Of a stretch of DNA of 64,000 nucleotides, positions 24,935-56,100 are shown piece by piece. Numbering within the stretch: position 1 is the stretch's first letter; every line of letters starts with the position of its first letter. A model generated the notes under the pieces. It ran no database searches. It was not told where the DNA came from and saw only the letters and a program-made list of their open reading frames with translations. The DNA comes from Glandiceps talaboti (Eukaryota > Hemichordata > Enteropneusta > Spengelidae), in assembly GCF_964340395.1 (NCBI RefSeq), contig NC_135549.1:8895342-8959341 (forward strand). Direction: 5' to 3'. A program made the translations under genes and the position numbers.

Positions 24935-25250
24935 GTCATGATGGTTGAATGGCTTATAGTCACAGACTTGGAATATGCAGGTTGCAGGTTCGAGCCTCGC
25001 TGATGCCATTTGTTTCTTAATGGCTAAAACCCTTTGGCAAGATTTGAACCATGATTGTGCCTCAGTAAACCTGAGCCGTATAATTGGGGACCTGGTAGGA
25101 TAGCGGTTGCAATGTGAATCAATGTGAATGCTTTTTCTAGGTGCTTACAAAGGTTTTAATGGATTGTATGCTCCTCAGGGAACTGAGGAAGGAAATATAA
25201 ACTGCTGTTGCACCAATAGGTCTGTGCTGTACTTTATAGCACTATGATCA
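24935..25250 (+). mobile_element. tRNA-derived SINE
   Basis: A polymerase III box A-like TGGTTGAATGG (24942-24952) is followed 34 bp later by a box B-like GGTTCGAGCC (24987-24996), then about 250 bp of unrelated body. This is the layout of a tRNA-derived SINE. The head does not fold into a full cloverleaf by eye, so it is not a functional tRNA. The ends and target duplication are not resolved. Confidence 0.7.
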
Positions 25251-28200
25251 TGACATCCATTCTGACAGGCACTTTATTATCACTATTATTATCATATGCT
25301 GTGGTTATTAAAAAACATTATTACAATATGCACTAGGTTTTCTGTAGCGGTTATGATGTGTTAAATTTACAATACATTTGAGTGTCCAGACAGTGCACTG
25401 CACTATAAATCTTTACATCGTACCCAATGGTAGACTTAGAAGAATAGAACTCTAGCTAGATAGTCAGCAATGCATGACATCAATTTTTATGTGCAGACAA
25501 GAATCGTATGTGACGTGCATAATATAAATGCATTATGTTTAGGATGAATTGTCTGCATCTATGCATACATTTATTAGTCATGTTAGCCTTACTTTTCAAA
25601 AGTCACAGTCACAGTCACATGTGGGCTAAGATTCAGTCGAATGGTGGTCCTAGTACAAAACATTCTGTGCCACGTTATCAGACATTCACAAATTATACAA
25701 AGCATCGTCATGGTTACTGTCATGATGTGTTGAATAATTATATTGTTAGTGACTGGTGATGATGCGTTTGTAAAATACCTAATGAAGGGAATGTTTTTTA
25801 CTAGGACCATCCTTGAATTGATTCTTAGCCCACATGCAACTGTGATAACAGCCAGTGTATATAGAAATACAAAATAGAGAATGTGACACTAGCCTGCAAC
25901 TAAGTTGTACTTCTGACAATGATAGCTTCAAGCAAGATGGTTGATATTCCCAGGTGAATGTATTTTGACATTAATTGCTATAAACACAGTTCTACTTGTA
26001 AATTTATAGTGCTATGGTAATAATTGGAAGGACTTCAACTGTTAATTGATACCAAAATTAAAATTTGTACATTGGATTTAATTCTATTTACTCATAATAA
26101 AAATTATTTGTAAACATTGAATGTTTCTTTACCATTTCTGTTGTAGTATTGGCAAACAAAAAATCACTCAACATGATTGATATAGAGGAATCAAAAATAA
26201 CGGTCATCAAATTGAGTCCAGTGTTCAACAGGGGCACATTTTCAATGATTTACACGAGTTTAATTCCAGCGCAATTAGACATGTTAGTTGACAGTCTTTT
26301 CGGACAAGAAAGTAGAACCCTCCTGTGGAGAAAAAATTTGCAAATTTGATTTTAAGAGAAAAGAACATTTGATATATTGCTGTTCTTGATTAGTTTGGCC
26401 CTAATACCTTGACCTGAATAGTTAAAATGACAGGGATACTCATGGCTACGTGAATTTTTGTTTGCCAAGAGAGGAACACTTGGTGTGTTGTATTGGATTA
26501 TTTTGGCCACAGACAGACATGAAGGGTTGAGGTGAGTCTTTTTCACCAAAAGTTGAACTATTAAAGTTGGAAGAAAATTGATAGTACACTGAATAAAGGA
26601 AATCAAATGTCTGCTAAATCTTGTGATTTATTTTAAACTATTCATAGATTTAGTGATCTATCACTAGCATGCTGTGTACTTATATGTCACAGGTGAGAGA
26701 AAATTAACTAGTTAATACATACATTGTATGTTCAATAGCAATGTATATTATACTGTGAATGTATATATTTTGGTACAAATATTTGATAAAATATTCCCTT
26801 TGACAAATATCTTTTGGTGTGTTTACTAGAAAAGAAGTGGGTAACAAACATGGATATATTTTGTTGTTACCACATTATAAATAAATATGTAAATAAATAA
26901 TTAATATGCATTATGCCATGGCTTAAATTCCATTTAAAAAAATTTAAAAATCTCTCCATTGATTGCCCTACAGTTATATGTTATTATAATTTCTTAGTAT
27001 TAAAGTGTAGATCCCCACCTGACAACTTTATTTTGGTACAATTTAGGTTTCCACTATTTGTAGCAAAAATATATTTGTACTAGAAATATATGCATTCACA
27101 GTAGTTTACAATTCATTGTTTCCAAATCAATACTACTGTACTGAGATACATGTACCTTTATATCAATGATGTTCCATATTTTGAATCCAGGTAAAGTTAG
27201 TTACCATAGCAACTAATTTCATGACTTGAGAAATTGTTGGTGTATGAATTTTGGTAACAAGCATTAATATGTCTGCTGTGTAGTTGTTTTTGCTCAAAAG
27301 AACAAAATATAGAAGGCTCTCTAGAGCAATTCTTTTGTCACGAGTCTCTGTTTTTTCAAGATGAGGTGAATGATTTATCTGAGATGACTGTCACTGTCAG
27401 GAGTGCAGGTGACTTTTAATACATGAGATGCAACAGTCATGCAGAAAAACTGCCAAGACAGCCGAAATAGTTGTCAAAATTTCATAAAAGAATTCAAAAT
27501 TGATCTGATGTTACATGCAAGGGGAAACACATGTAGGTCAATCGATCAAAGAATTGGAAATCAAACAGTTTTACACTCAGTGATTTTGAGATGACTGTCA
27601 AATATTTGTTTTGGGAATCTGTTGCATGAAACTAAATGTATGCTATGGACACTACCAAATGATGTGTTAATAATAATATGAAACATTGCAAACATATTTT
27701 ATGTATCCCTGACCCACAGACATGCTTCAGAAAAAAATTCTTGTTAAAAAGACTTGAACTTGAATTTTACATTGACAATGTTTGCATAAATAAGATAGCA
27801 TTTCCATGTATGAGGTCTGTCATGTGACATGTCTGCATGACTTGCAATGTTATTTGACCTCCACTATTCCTCCATATCATACTGTAACCAAGTGAATCTC
27901 AGTCTTCTGTAAATATGGAGTTAAATTGACCTATTCCATACATAGGGGTAGGTTTATTACACATATAATATCCAATAACAGTGGTATATATACCGTTTAT
28001 CCAACAGCTGGCTGCAGATGGTTCAATCACTGTGTTTCTCATTACTAAATTTGATCATTGTATAAAGTATTTGAAATAGCAGTGCAGAAAAAAACGGAAT
28101 GAATATCTGGAGATTTTAGACAATTTAATGATACTGTGGTTACAAAATTCTTTATCTCATTATATCAAGTGTTTTAGTTTCAGTAAAACTTGTAGATAAT

Positions 28201-31200
28201 GACCAGGAGAAATTCATGATAATATATACTAATAATAAGAAATTTTAGGCTTAATCTGTTGTAGGTGACAGTTGTAGAAAATATATAACAGTGACTGCTG
28301 TTGGACTTACATCTGTAGACCAAAGCTCATGTCATATTAAACGTAAGAATAGTTCTTCAACCTCTTCAGTACAAAAGCCCTTTACAGATGGGCTCCATAT
28401 ATAGTCATTTACGGGAATAACATGTAGGTCACATTGAACTCTCTAAGGAAACTAATTTCTGTGAGATATTATACTGACCTGTCTGGTCAAATATGCATGT
28501 CATGGGGAGATGAAACTGACAAAAAGCTTCACACACACACACACACGACTATATTTGTTGTGTACGACATGTAATTTACCCTTAATGGTATTCTGTGGCT
28601 CAAAATATAACATTATACAGGGTTTTCAGGTAGCTATATCTCTAAAAAGAATTTGATCAAAGTGAATGATTGTTAATTGTTATAATAATTTGTATATATT
28701 GACACACAACCCATCATCTGTTTGTGAAGTTTAACAATCTCCATTCCTTGATCCTCCCCCACCCATGTACATTTATAGTTTGAGAACACAAGTGCAAACA
28801 CTTGGAAATCCAATCTGTACACTGCAAGACTCGACATCTACAAGAAACAGTTGATTTCTCTTACAATTATTGGCAGTAAGGAGGCATGGCAAAATGAAAA
28901 CTGAACATTAACCCATTGTTATAAGTACTTGAGTAAAGAGAGAGAACCTAGGAGTAAAATGAATGCAAGCACTTGATAGCCAATATAGCAGTATAATAAA
29001 GAAAGGAATTCACACAACAGAGATAACAGCAAACATAAATTTTATTTCCATATTAAAATAAAATCAATGATCACTGGAGGCAGTGAAACTTCATATGTAA
29101 TTACAATGAATTACAATGTTGTTATTGATCAAAATGTACAATTATATTTGAACACATCATACAGACCATGGTGGACTTGAAATGATTGCAGTTTTGTTGT
29201 CAATAGTTCAAGTATAAAGATTATAGTTGTGTGCGAAAACATTGACAGATCATTGACGTTAATACTTTGCAGTAAGTGCACATGAAATGAAGGCATTATG
29301 AACTCTCATGATAGCATTTTGGCCTTAATAAAAATTCATGATATGTTTTATATCTAGGACAACGGCACTCTCTAGATTTTTACACCCTAGTGGTGATAAA
29401 TGGATCCTTTGTGGACATTGGCCTGATTCCAGAATCAAAGGGACATAACTGTTTACTGACCCATAACAATCACTTTGCTGTAGCTTACATTACAGAGTAT
29501 CTTACTCTGAACGCTGTAGATGACCTAGTGTCACCAAGAGTTAATTACTGTCACATACCAAAACAAAAATAGTACTGTCTACAAAATGAAGCCTTCAGAT
29601 TTGTATCGGTGTGAAACCTTGCCTTACTGTTACAAATAATATAATTATGTGGGCTAGCAGTTAAGAAACCAGCACACAATTAGAAATATCACAATTGTTA
29701 TAATAAGTAATCAAAATAAGAAGTAAGTACTAGTTAAAATATATCCAAGGTACTGTCACTTTTCTTCTCACATTCTATTTCTTTTCCTCTGATCAGGATT
29801 AGTACAAGATATATTTTGTAATGTTATTAATATTGGCACTAATATTATGTATGTATACAGTTTACAGTGTATCTGAAATGCCAACATCTCTTGAGTCAAG
29901 TGTTGTAATCTTATCACTTACATGTACTTTTTAGCAATCTGGTGAATCTATCTAGATTAATACTCTTATCATGGTATTCAACAATGCTATCTGTCTCATT
30001 AACACACCTATTAATCCTTCATGAGTCCATCACTAAGATATTGCTGGCCTGTCTTTCACTGTAATCAGTAGGTTACATGATCTAATCTAACTGATTATAG
30101 TTCTTAAAATACCACCTGTATACCAATTTGCCCTCTGGTATGTAAAAGAGGGCTAAATACGGACAAGTACATGTCAACAACGCTAGATCTAGTACTTGGC
30201 CAAAAAACTGACAAGTGCGTGAAATATGGTGCAAGAAAAAAGTGCTAGCTCTAACACTTCACTGAAAAACAGAAAGTGCATGATTTAGCACGAACAATGC
30301 ACCCATTCACACCTCTTGCCCTTAAAACCTTTTAGAAATTATTGGTATAGTTGACATTTATTTTCTAAAATAATTTTACTGCATTCTTAATTTAATCTAA
30401 AATAGACAGCGCCATGAAATATCTAAGTCTCAGAATTTTTTTTTCCTTTAACAATTTTACTACTTTTCCTACAATCTTGTGGAAACATCCAGATGAAAGC
30501 ATAAAAAATGTTAATCTAAAAGGCAATTGATAGATAGTTTATTTGCAATAAAGGCCGCAAAGCTAAAGTCTCAAAGAGCTTATACAACACAAAATATACA
30601 GTTCAGAAAAGATAATGGAAGCACTGTATGAAGAAACTTAGGTTATCATTTCTCAATTGTTTTCTAAAAGGCAATAAGTTCTAAGCAAAGCAAATGAAAT
30701 CTGGTTTCAGTGAAATTGCGTTCCTTGAAAGTGCAATTTTCCATTTAATACTCATGGTAAAAGCAATGACATCAGTTTATGTGGCAGTAATTGTAATGTT
30801 TTCAAGCTGATATACTTTCTGCATTTCAAATTTCTTTCTTTCATGCACTTGGTTTTTCAGTGCATTTGGACAGACGAACAGCAGCACCAAAAATGGTTTG
30901 AAAAGGGGATATTAAAGATATGTTCCCTCGCTATAAATTTGTAATGAGAAACACTTTTATCTTTTCTTGGTGTTAGTATTAATATTTATAACTCTTCAAC
31001 CAGACATTCAATTCAATAAATATATGTTCAGAGTTTTTGTTAAGGGCAGTAAGCAGGTAAAATCTACCTGAGTCCCCCTGTCATTTTACCACTGTTCCTT
31101 ACCAAAATTTATGATACAATGTATTGAAAACTATGCCAGTTTTATCATATTCCCCCTTTCTGTTACTGGGGTTCCCCAACCTTAGCAAAAGCACTGGTAT

Positions 31201-31296
31201 TGAAATGGAAGACTCTGTATACACGTCTCTATATACCATGGCACCCTAGTTTGAAAGCAAAGCACACAAATCAACACAAGGTATGACAGACTGAGA
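25251..31296. other. Non-coding region between the convergent HAL and UROC1 genes
   Basis: AT-rich, with no exon I can support; the short ORFs near 26149 and 29390 show no domain and no splice context. A palindromic GTTACCATAGCAAC at 27200-27213 fits the RFX X-box consensus. A short CA run lies near 28531-28546. The right part should include the UROC1 3' UTR. Confidence 0.5.
27200..27213. promoter_or_regulatory. RFX-type X-box-like palindrome
   Basis: GTTACCATAGCAAC matches GTTRCCATRGYAAC. Single sites like this occur by chance and have no support beyond the motif. Confidence 0.3.
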
Positions 31297-47738
<16,442 letters not shown>

Positions 47739-47999
47739 GTTGCACTTTCTCTCACTCAAACTAGGAAAGATTACAAAACACACTTTTGACGACGAAGGCC
47801 AAAGTGTACCGGATAGGTTAAAGTTCGCGAGGTAATTGTGATCTTTTGGCTCAAGAGGGCGTACTCACTGCAATGCCGGCTGGACATGTCGACAGGCTGT
47901 GCAATGAGATTCACAGCGATTACCAACATACTGAAAACTATTACATTGAGCAAAAGTATCTAGAGATTGCAACTATACATTCTCTACTTTCTAATAACT

Positions 48000-50900
48000 T
48001 CGATTGAAATTTGCTTTCCTTGTATTCCTTTGATTTTACATCCCTTTTTACACAGTTGATTCACTGGAATGTGACAGTATATGGGGAGATATTAAAATTA
48101 GAAGTGAATGAAACATAGAAAATTATAGAACTTTCACAATCACATACACATCATATGTACAATAAGCCTTCTACATAATAACAAGGTGTAATGCACTAAG
48201 CTGTAGACTCGGACTTCTACATCGATAAAACCCATGGGGTGTGGGGGGAGGTATAGGAAAGAAGTGAGTAAGACCAGAGTGTTTTATAAAAGATGAATAT
48301 CATTTTATTATTCACTGCCCACAACACGAAAATGAGAGGTTTTATTTTCTTCGATATCTTTGAAATGTGCTTATTTTAACACTTTAAACAGTCAAGAGAA
48401 ATGTTTGTATATTCTAAGTTCAGATGATAAACTTCCTTTTGCCAAATTTCTTTTAGATACATCTCGAAAGATATCCTCAGCAGACAAGTAATGTGTATTG
48501 TATTTTTGTGTTGTATTGTATTGTATTGTATTGTTTACTATACCATGCTTCCACAGCATGTTGTTAAGTAATAAAGATGAGTTATAAGATGAGTATAAAA
48601 TACAGCATATTTTATTCCATTCTGCGAGTTATAGATACAAACTGTACATCATAGTTAGCCATACAAATTCAACATTAGTGTTGCAGTAGGTGATATATTA
48701 ATATATGATCGGAATCAAAAAACTATAACGGATGTACTGCTTTACACATACTTTTCATTGAAACTGTGTCTTTGCAATCCAAATATTATCATTGAGACAG
48801 ACAGCTTATCTTGGTCACCATGCATGAACTACTGCAGTTTGAACACCAACAAATGGTTGGCATCACAGCAATAATATACTTCATGGTGACGACATCATTA
48901 TAAACATTATTTTCACCATTTGACATTTTTTTTCACTTTCTTGTGGAATAAAGTTAAATACTGAATTTTCAATTCAACATGCATGATTTCTACTGATTAT
49001 CTGAAGAATCTGAAGAAAATACAAAGTTCAACCTCATTGGCTGGGAATGTGAAGAAAATACAAAGTTCAACCTGATAGGCTGTGAGTGTGAAGAAATACA
49101 AGGTTCAACCTGATTGGCTAATAATGTACAAAACTTATAAGGTTCATCCTGATTGGTTGCTCAATGATATATTCAAGTTTTTTCCTTGTATTCTATTAAT
49201 AAGGCACTACGGCACATTTTGCTATTATAAATCTGGTTAGTGTTTGACATAAACCCTTTCACCTTTTGTAATGGAAAGTAATGTTATAGTTTCACGTATG
49301 ACAAAAGTCTATGTTCAAAATTGTTGCTATGTACTCACTGAATTACTATGTTTCACATGAATACCTTTTTCCTGCATATTTAATGGCATAATATCACCAC
49401 GATTCACTCTCCTACAAAAATGACTTCAAATATTTACAGTATTTATAGCTGACAATAAATATGTTGTCACCACTTTCTGAGTACAAAGACATAATAACGT
49501 TCAGATTTCGAAAGACTATCAAATTTTATTGTTATCTCAATCAACGTTCCTTTCAGGAACTTCAAAAAAAAAATTATACCATTATTATTTTCAGTATTAG
49601 ATAAAACAGAAAATGAAAGCAATACATAAAACTGACAATAAAAGTGGAAGATCTGAATATACTGGTTATTATACACATCTTACACAGAAAGAAAAACTTC
49701 TTTTTTTTCTTTATAATCTGCTGCATAGAAATTTTTTTTTTGTTTCTTTCTTATTTGTGATAAATATACAAATCTGTGAATATTTGTTTATAGCGACTCT
49801 GGTAACTATGACGAAATTTACAAAAAGATAATAGTTTTCAACAAAAATATACAAAACACACAAGAATCTTTGAGTTTACTATATCTCTGAATAATACGGT
49901 AAAATTCCAACAAGGTCAAGCAATGAAATACACAAACGGTATCAGCAAATGTATTCTTTTCATACTGATAAAAGTACAACCATAATGTCACTGAAAACCA
50001 GTTGATCGTCTAAAGAATTGATTTTACATTCAGTACTATGTATGTAAACAATTTTGACTCTGAGATACAGAGATTTTCACAACAAAATTGAGGGTTGAAC
50101 TCTGCAGCTTGCTAACTAGACAAAGACACATGCTAAAGTCTAAGGCATGTGTAAGCAAAGTATAAAACAACAACAACAGTCAGTCATCTTGGCTGTAAAA
50201 TATGAGCTTAGATATATAGCTACTCGGGTTATAATGTTGAAATTATTATCTTATATACCAGTTATTACTTGAATTAGTACACCCACATACCACTGGTATT
50301 TGCACTGCAATGCCATACTGAAAACATTATTGCATACCTCTATGCAAACGTCAAGGAACATGCAAGTATCTCATAACGTATGTACAGAACATCCCGTGAA
50401 GGTGAATACATGGTTATATTCCATGAAATTTATTGTTTTGGATAAACACAGGTAATAATAACAGAACCTCATGGTGTGCGATTGCCAATGTGGTGTATTA
50501 GGGTACTTGAACAAGTGCTTGCATAGAATACCATATGCACTCAGGCCAATACTCTTGAGTACACTACACTGTCACTCATGTGTCATGGGGTTCGGTTACA
50601 TTACCTTCAATGTATGAAATCTGTCAAATCAATCTATAGTTTTTCGTAACATCATATCATAGACAGTGTGTATGACCATACTTACTATTAAAACAAAGAC
50701 TAGACAGACTCAAAGAAGTACACTGCTATATCTTACATGTAAAGCCAACCCATGAGGTAGATACACTTCAAAAACAGTACCAAATTCGGCAAAATGTAGT
50801 GTGGTTCAACATAGCAGAATACTGCAGAAAATAGACCATGACATTTTCTACCATATACTTCAATAGAGGAAAAATAGATTATTGAAAACTTATGTACAAG

Positions 50901-51160
50901 AAATACAAGCAGTTTTATAGTAACAAGTCATTCAAATGAATATGAAATTCACTTTCATGTACTTTCTCTAATAGGGACTTTAACTGCAACACTGACAATG
51001 AAAACTGCTACATGGGGTACGTCACACAACAAATTAAACTCATAAATTTAGACTAGAGAATAAAAGAACAAATAAACACATTCTTCATCCAAAGTCCTAA
51101 CATGCTCCTGCATAGAACTCTCACATGACAGAGACAAAGAGAAACAACTTGAAAGTATAG
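48000..51160. other. Non-coding intergenic DNA upstream of UROC1
   Basis: AT-rich, without supported exons. A short tandem series of four units of about 45-50 bp sharing AAGTTCAACCTGATTGGCT lies at 49010-49165. The UROC1 promoter should lie just above 47738 but shows no clear core element. Confidence 0.4.
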
Positions 51161-51167
51161 GTGTTAG

Positions 51168-51677
51168 GGCAGGTTGGTGGGCCAGGACTGATGACGTCAC
51201 TACAGTCTTATGAGGGTAGGCTGATATGCCAGGACTGATGATGTCACTACAGCCATATTAGGGCAGGCTGGTATGCCAGGACTGATGACATCACTACAGT
51301 CTTATTAGGGCAGGCTGATACGCCAGGACTGATGATGTCACTACAGTCTTATTAGGGCAGGCTGATACGCCAGGACTGATGATGTCACTACAGTCTTATT
51401 AGGGCAGGCTGATACGCCAGGACTGATGATGTCACTACAGTCTTATTAGGGCAGGCTGATACGCCAGGACCGATGATGTCACTACAGTCTTATTAGGGCA
51501 GGCTGATACGCCAGGACTGATGATGTCACTACAGTCTTATTAGGGCAGGCTGATACGCCAGGACTGATGATGTCACTACAGTCTTATTAGGGCAGGTTGA
51601 TACGCCAGGACTGATGATGTCACTACAGTCTTATTAGGGCAGGCTGATACGCCAGGACCGATGATGTCACTACAGTC
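51168..51677. repeat. 47-bp minisatellite, intergenic
   Basis: About 11 copies of a 47-bp unit (GTCTTATTAGGGCAGGCTGA, then TACGCCAGGACTGATGATGT, then CACTACA). Central copies are nearly identical and the left copies more diverged. Confidence 0.93.
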
Positions 51678-52454
51678 TGGTCTTAGGTTGGATCTATAAG
51701 ATACACGGTATCTAAAATACTATACATGGAGTACAAATAAACAAATACTTGTACTTTTATGTATATTTTTCATTTTGTAAATAAGGAATATCGGTACTTG
51801 AAATTCAAAACCCAAATCAAACTTTTACTCTCAAAGGCAATAATGGTAGGTAAAATCTACAATGAGAAATTCCTTGACAAGGTGATAATGGTATACATTC
51901 CTCTGTTGTGATAACGTTCTTAGGTACCATGCAATAGGTATGTCATAGTACGGTCAGTTTTCTAATAAACCAGTATATATATTGAACAATTCTACCATAC
52001 CTATGGAACAATTCAAAACACTACAATACATCATTAGACAACCATATTTCATTTGTTATGGTTTCCTTTCCACAGTACCGTAAATTTGGTATGACGTATT
52101 TCTACCAAGTCCATATGTCTGCCCTACCACTGTGACATTCATTATTAGCATACAGGCGTATGTATTCATAAAAACCAAACTGCTTTGGTGGTAAATGATA
52201 ATAATAATATTCTGATTAATATAACAATCTACATTCTACCTCTACACAAATGTAGGTTATTTAGCTTTTTTTAATTTCATTGATACTTTCCCTCCTTTTT
52301 GAAGTTACCTTTCCTTTTTACACAATGTGTGTTGTTTTAAAGCCATTGCTAGATCTGATGATAGCCAGTCACCTCGCTAAGGGTAATGATTAGTTTCTGG
52401 TGGCAACACTGTGTACTTAGTGACTTTGGTTTAAAAGACTCTCAGTTTGTGTGT

Positions 52455-52498
52455 CTGTCACAGTGTGTATTTGTGTGTGGGTTTGTGTGTGTGTGTGG

Positions 52499-52544
<46 letters not shown>

Positions 52545-52571
52545 CACTGTGTTTGTGTGTGGGTGTGTGTC

Positions 52572-52667
<96 letters not shown>

Positions 52668-52695
52668 TGCATGTACATGTGTGTGTGTGTGTGTA
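52455..52695. repeat. Long (GT)n tract with a short (GC)n/ATGC segment
   Basis: About 240 bp of GT repeat with GGTTT and CACT interruptions, ending in GCGCGCGCATGCATGTACATGTG. Alternating purine-pyrimidine throughout, so Z-DNA forming potential is high. ORFs of CVCV or THTH type here are artefacts. Confidence 0.95.
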
Positions 52696-53194
52696 AGTCT
52701 TAGCAAGAGTAATGGCCAGTGCGGACATGTGGAAAAGACTTTGCGCAGTGGCCAGAATGGATGACACGTAGGTTTTTTGCTAGATGGGTAGTTTGGTTGA
52801 GTATCCTTTGGAATTACACGGTGACACCTTTGGTTCATATTACTTTAATAGTTGCAAAATTGAACTGTGTTTACTTTGGATGTCTGATAATCTTTATATG
52901 TATCAGTGTGCACACAGCTGTTATCATTTTGATGACTACAATGTACGTTATATCTTTACTAATAAACACCTCTGTGTATATGTATATTCCCTAAGGCTCT
53001 GAGACTAAACTTTGGAGCTTCTTAACTGACTGAAACTCAGATCAGAGGTCATCATGAGGCCAGCACCAGTTGTACCAGATATAACAAACTTTGTTTATAG
53101 AGCTGTTTATGATGATAATGTCATCTGCATCTTTCATCCAGACCCAGAGAAGTCAAGGAAATACCTACAACATCTTGTCACTATGACAACATTA

Positions 53195-56100
53195 TCAGAT
53201 CATATAGCTACCAGTGTCATCAGACTTGTGAACATCAGCCTCTACCTGAATCTGACAATGCTCATAATACCCGGAATCAACTCGATCTCCAACTTCAAGT
53301 TCATCTTCTCCTTCATTCTTACATCTTGCAGAATTCCCATCCGGTAGACAATGGGTGTCTCTATGTAAGACAGCAAACTGATCAGGTTGAAGATCTGTGT
53401 TCTGACCTTCTATGCTGTACCTGTAACAGTCTGGTTCATCATACAGTAATGTTTCATTTGGACAAGGTTCTAAATACTCAGCTGTCCTCCAGTCACCAGC
53501 ATGGCCACGTAGTTGTTCAAAGTAGGGATCTTTTTCCCACAATTGTGTATCTTCGTACTGTGGTTGCATTACCTCTTCTGGTGTATCCACCATCGTTGTT
53601 GTGTAGCGATTTTCCTGGCTAAGTGGCAGTACATCGTGGACCTGTCTATTTACCTCACGGAAGTACTGACTGTTAGTCACTGATGGCTCATTCTCTGCAG
53701 GCGGTTGGTATGGAAATGTTTCAGGTGCAAGTCTGTCTACCTGTGTCACATGCCTGTTAAATGGCTGTACTTCAGACGTTACATCTTCACCTACAACATA
53801 AAAACATAGTAGACACTCTGTATCAAATTTTCAGTTTGTTTCAAATTTCAAATGCAAATCAATAAAAAGACGACCATAGTTAAAAGAAAAATCTTCTGTA
53901 TTTAAAGTCATAGTCTGTACAGTATGCTATGACAGGGCGCCCTCACGCATCAGCCAATCCCTTTAGCAGGTCAGTGAGGGCAGAGCGATACATTTCTTAC
54001 AGTCTATCAATATCATAGCTCCCCCTACATTAATGTGCTGTTAATGGGTGTCTAAGATATGGTCCTCCTACAATTTGTGAGTTTAAGGTAACACATAGCA
54101 AGGTCTATGCAAAACATGAAGTGATATGAATTTTTCTATCCCAATACACGACAGGGGAAAATTTATATCACCTATACTTAGTCCAAAGGTCAGCTTTATT
54201 CAAAAACATCATCTCCAAAAGTACAGATGTATATACACTTGAATTGCATCCATACATGGAAAACGTCAACTGTTTAATTGACCTTGACTACAAAGGGCAA
54301 GGTCATGGAGTAGTGTCTTATTAGAAGGGTGACCTCTGATAATACTGGTGTGGACATCAAGTGGTAACCATAGGAACACAGCTCCCACAGTTATTGGCCA
54401 AATTTCAAGTCTACAACTTCATAATCTGGGTACATCATACATGTAATTACTACTACAGTACAGAAATCAAGCTAATACCAAACTAAGGTAGACACAAACT
54501 AAAACTATTGTTGTTGCAGGTGGTATATTTCACAAGTGGGTGATATCTGTGCCTTCATTATGTGGATATAATGCTCAGTGATTCGGTTTTGATTTTTCTC
54601 AATATCTTTTGTTTTTGAGCACAAAATAATGTGTCACACATAAGGTATATTAAAACCTTTATGGCCCAGATATGGGTTTGTGTTTTACAAGCCGTACTAA
54701 AGTTGGACCCATCCGCCATACAATCTTAGTCCACAAAACCCATAGCTACACCGTAAAGATTAATAAGACCTACCCTCAGTGTCTTCAATCATTGGATCAG
54801 TATCTTCACTACTTTGTGACATCTTGTCAGAGATGCAATGGTTCTTCTTCTTGATCAAGTACCATATACCAACCAGAACTATACCTCCTAATACACCTGC
54901 TATCACACCTGCTGCAACTTTTCCAATCTCTCTTTGCTGTGATTCTTGTTGTGGTATATAAATTGCTGTGATGCAGAGACAGACAGACAGACATATGACA
55001 GACAGACATAGGACAGACAGAAAGACAGACAGACACAGACAGACAGACAAGGGGATAATACATTACTCAATGGTAGATCTAGGTTCTATGGAGCCAAGTC
55101 ACAAACAAGTAACAATTCTTTTACAACTTTTGGGAAGATTCCACATTCCATTTTCCCATTAGAGAAAGCAACAGTCCACTTTAAACATTTTTCTGTTTTC
55201 AATTTTTATTTCATTATATAAATAATTACTTATGTTATTGTACTTACTGACACATGTTGAATCATCATAGTAACTATTAGAACTATAGCATTGCATTTTA
55301 TTAGGTGAAATGAATGAATAATTTCATGACACCATATTTGGAGACGTTAAGAAATGGTCATTGATATTGGCTTGACGAGAAACTCTGCTTAAACCTGTCA
55401 CAACACATGTAGGGTCATTGACTATATTTTACACACACGTAGAATAACACAGTAGTAATTCTTCATATGAAACCAAATACCATAAAAAAAAGTCAGATTT
55501 GGACTTAGCCCCCTTAAAAGTTAGAATTGGTTTTGAGAATGAAAGTAATGGTCTCACTAAAGGTCAGTACACTTAAAAACTTTCAAACTCCATTTCATAA
55601 GGTTGGCAGATTAAAATCTTGAATACAAACTCTGGATATCATGTCAATTGTTGAAAGTACTCATTATTACTAAGTTGCTACCAGCTTCCTCCACAGTGTG
55701 TTATGTATGTAGGAATGTGATAATCCAGCTTTGGAAGTTTACACAGTTTTCTACAGATTTAATGATTTATGGTTCATCTTGATATCCCTGTTGTCATAAA
55801 ACTGTGTTTCTAACTCTGTACATTAATACAGTAATTTGCATTCCACTCACCTATACAGCTAAAATTACGTCCTGACCACGTGCGATTTGCCAGACAAGTC
55901 CTGTCAGATCGATCACCTGGGACAAACCCATCATGACATTTATACGTACACACTGTGTTATAAATTGGTGTACTCATTGCATTCATTCCATTCTTGTTAC
56001 ATGTGATGTTTCCATTTGGAGGATTATTCAAAACTGGACATTTGACCGCTGAAAAGCAAGAAATTAAAGTCTCATTGTAGAAAATATTGCCAACAGTCTC

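Noticed and set aside
24942-25010. Functional tRNA gene
   Set aside because: A and B boxes are present but no full cloverleaf can be drawn; better explained as a SINE head.
29390-29572. 60-residue ORF between HAL and UROC1
   Set aside because: No domain, no neighbouring exons and unremarkable composition; chance ORF.
52386-52838. CVCV and THTH ORFs
   Set aside because: Open frames of the GT/CA repeat.
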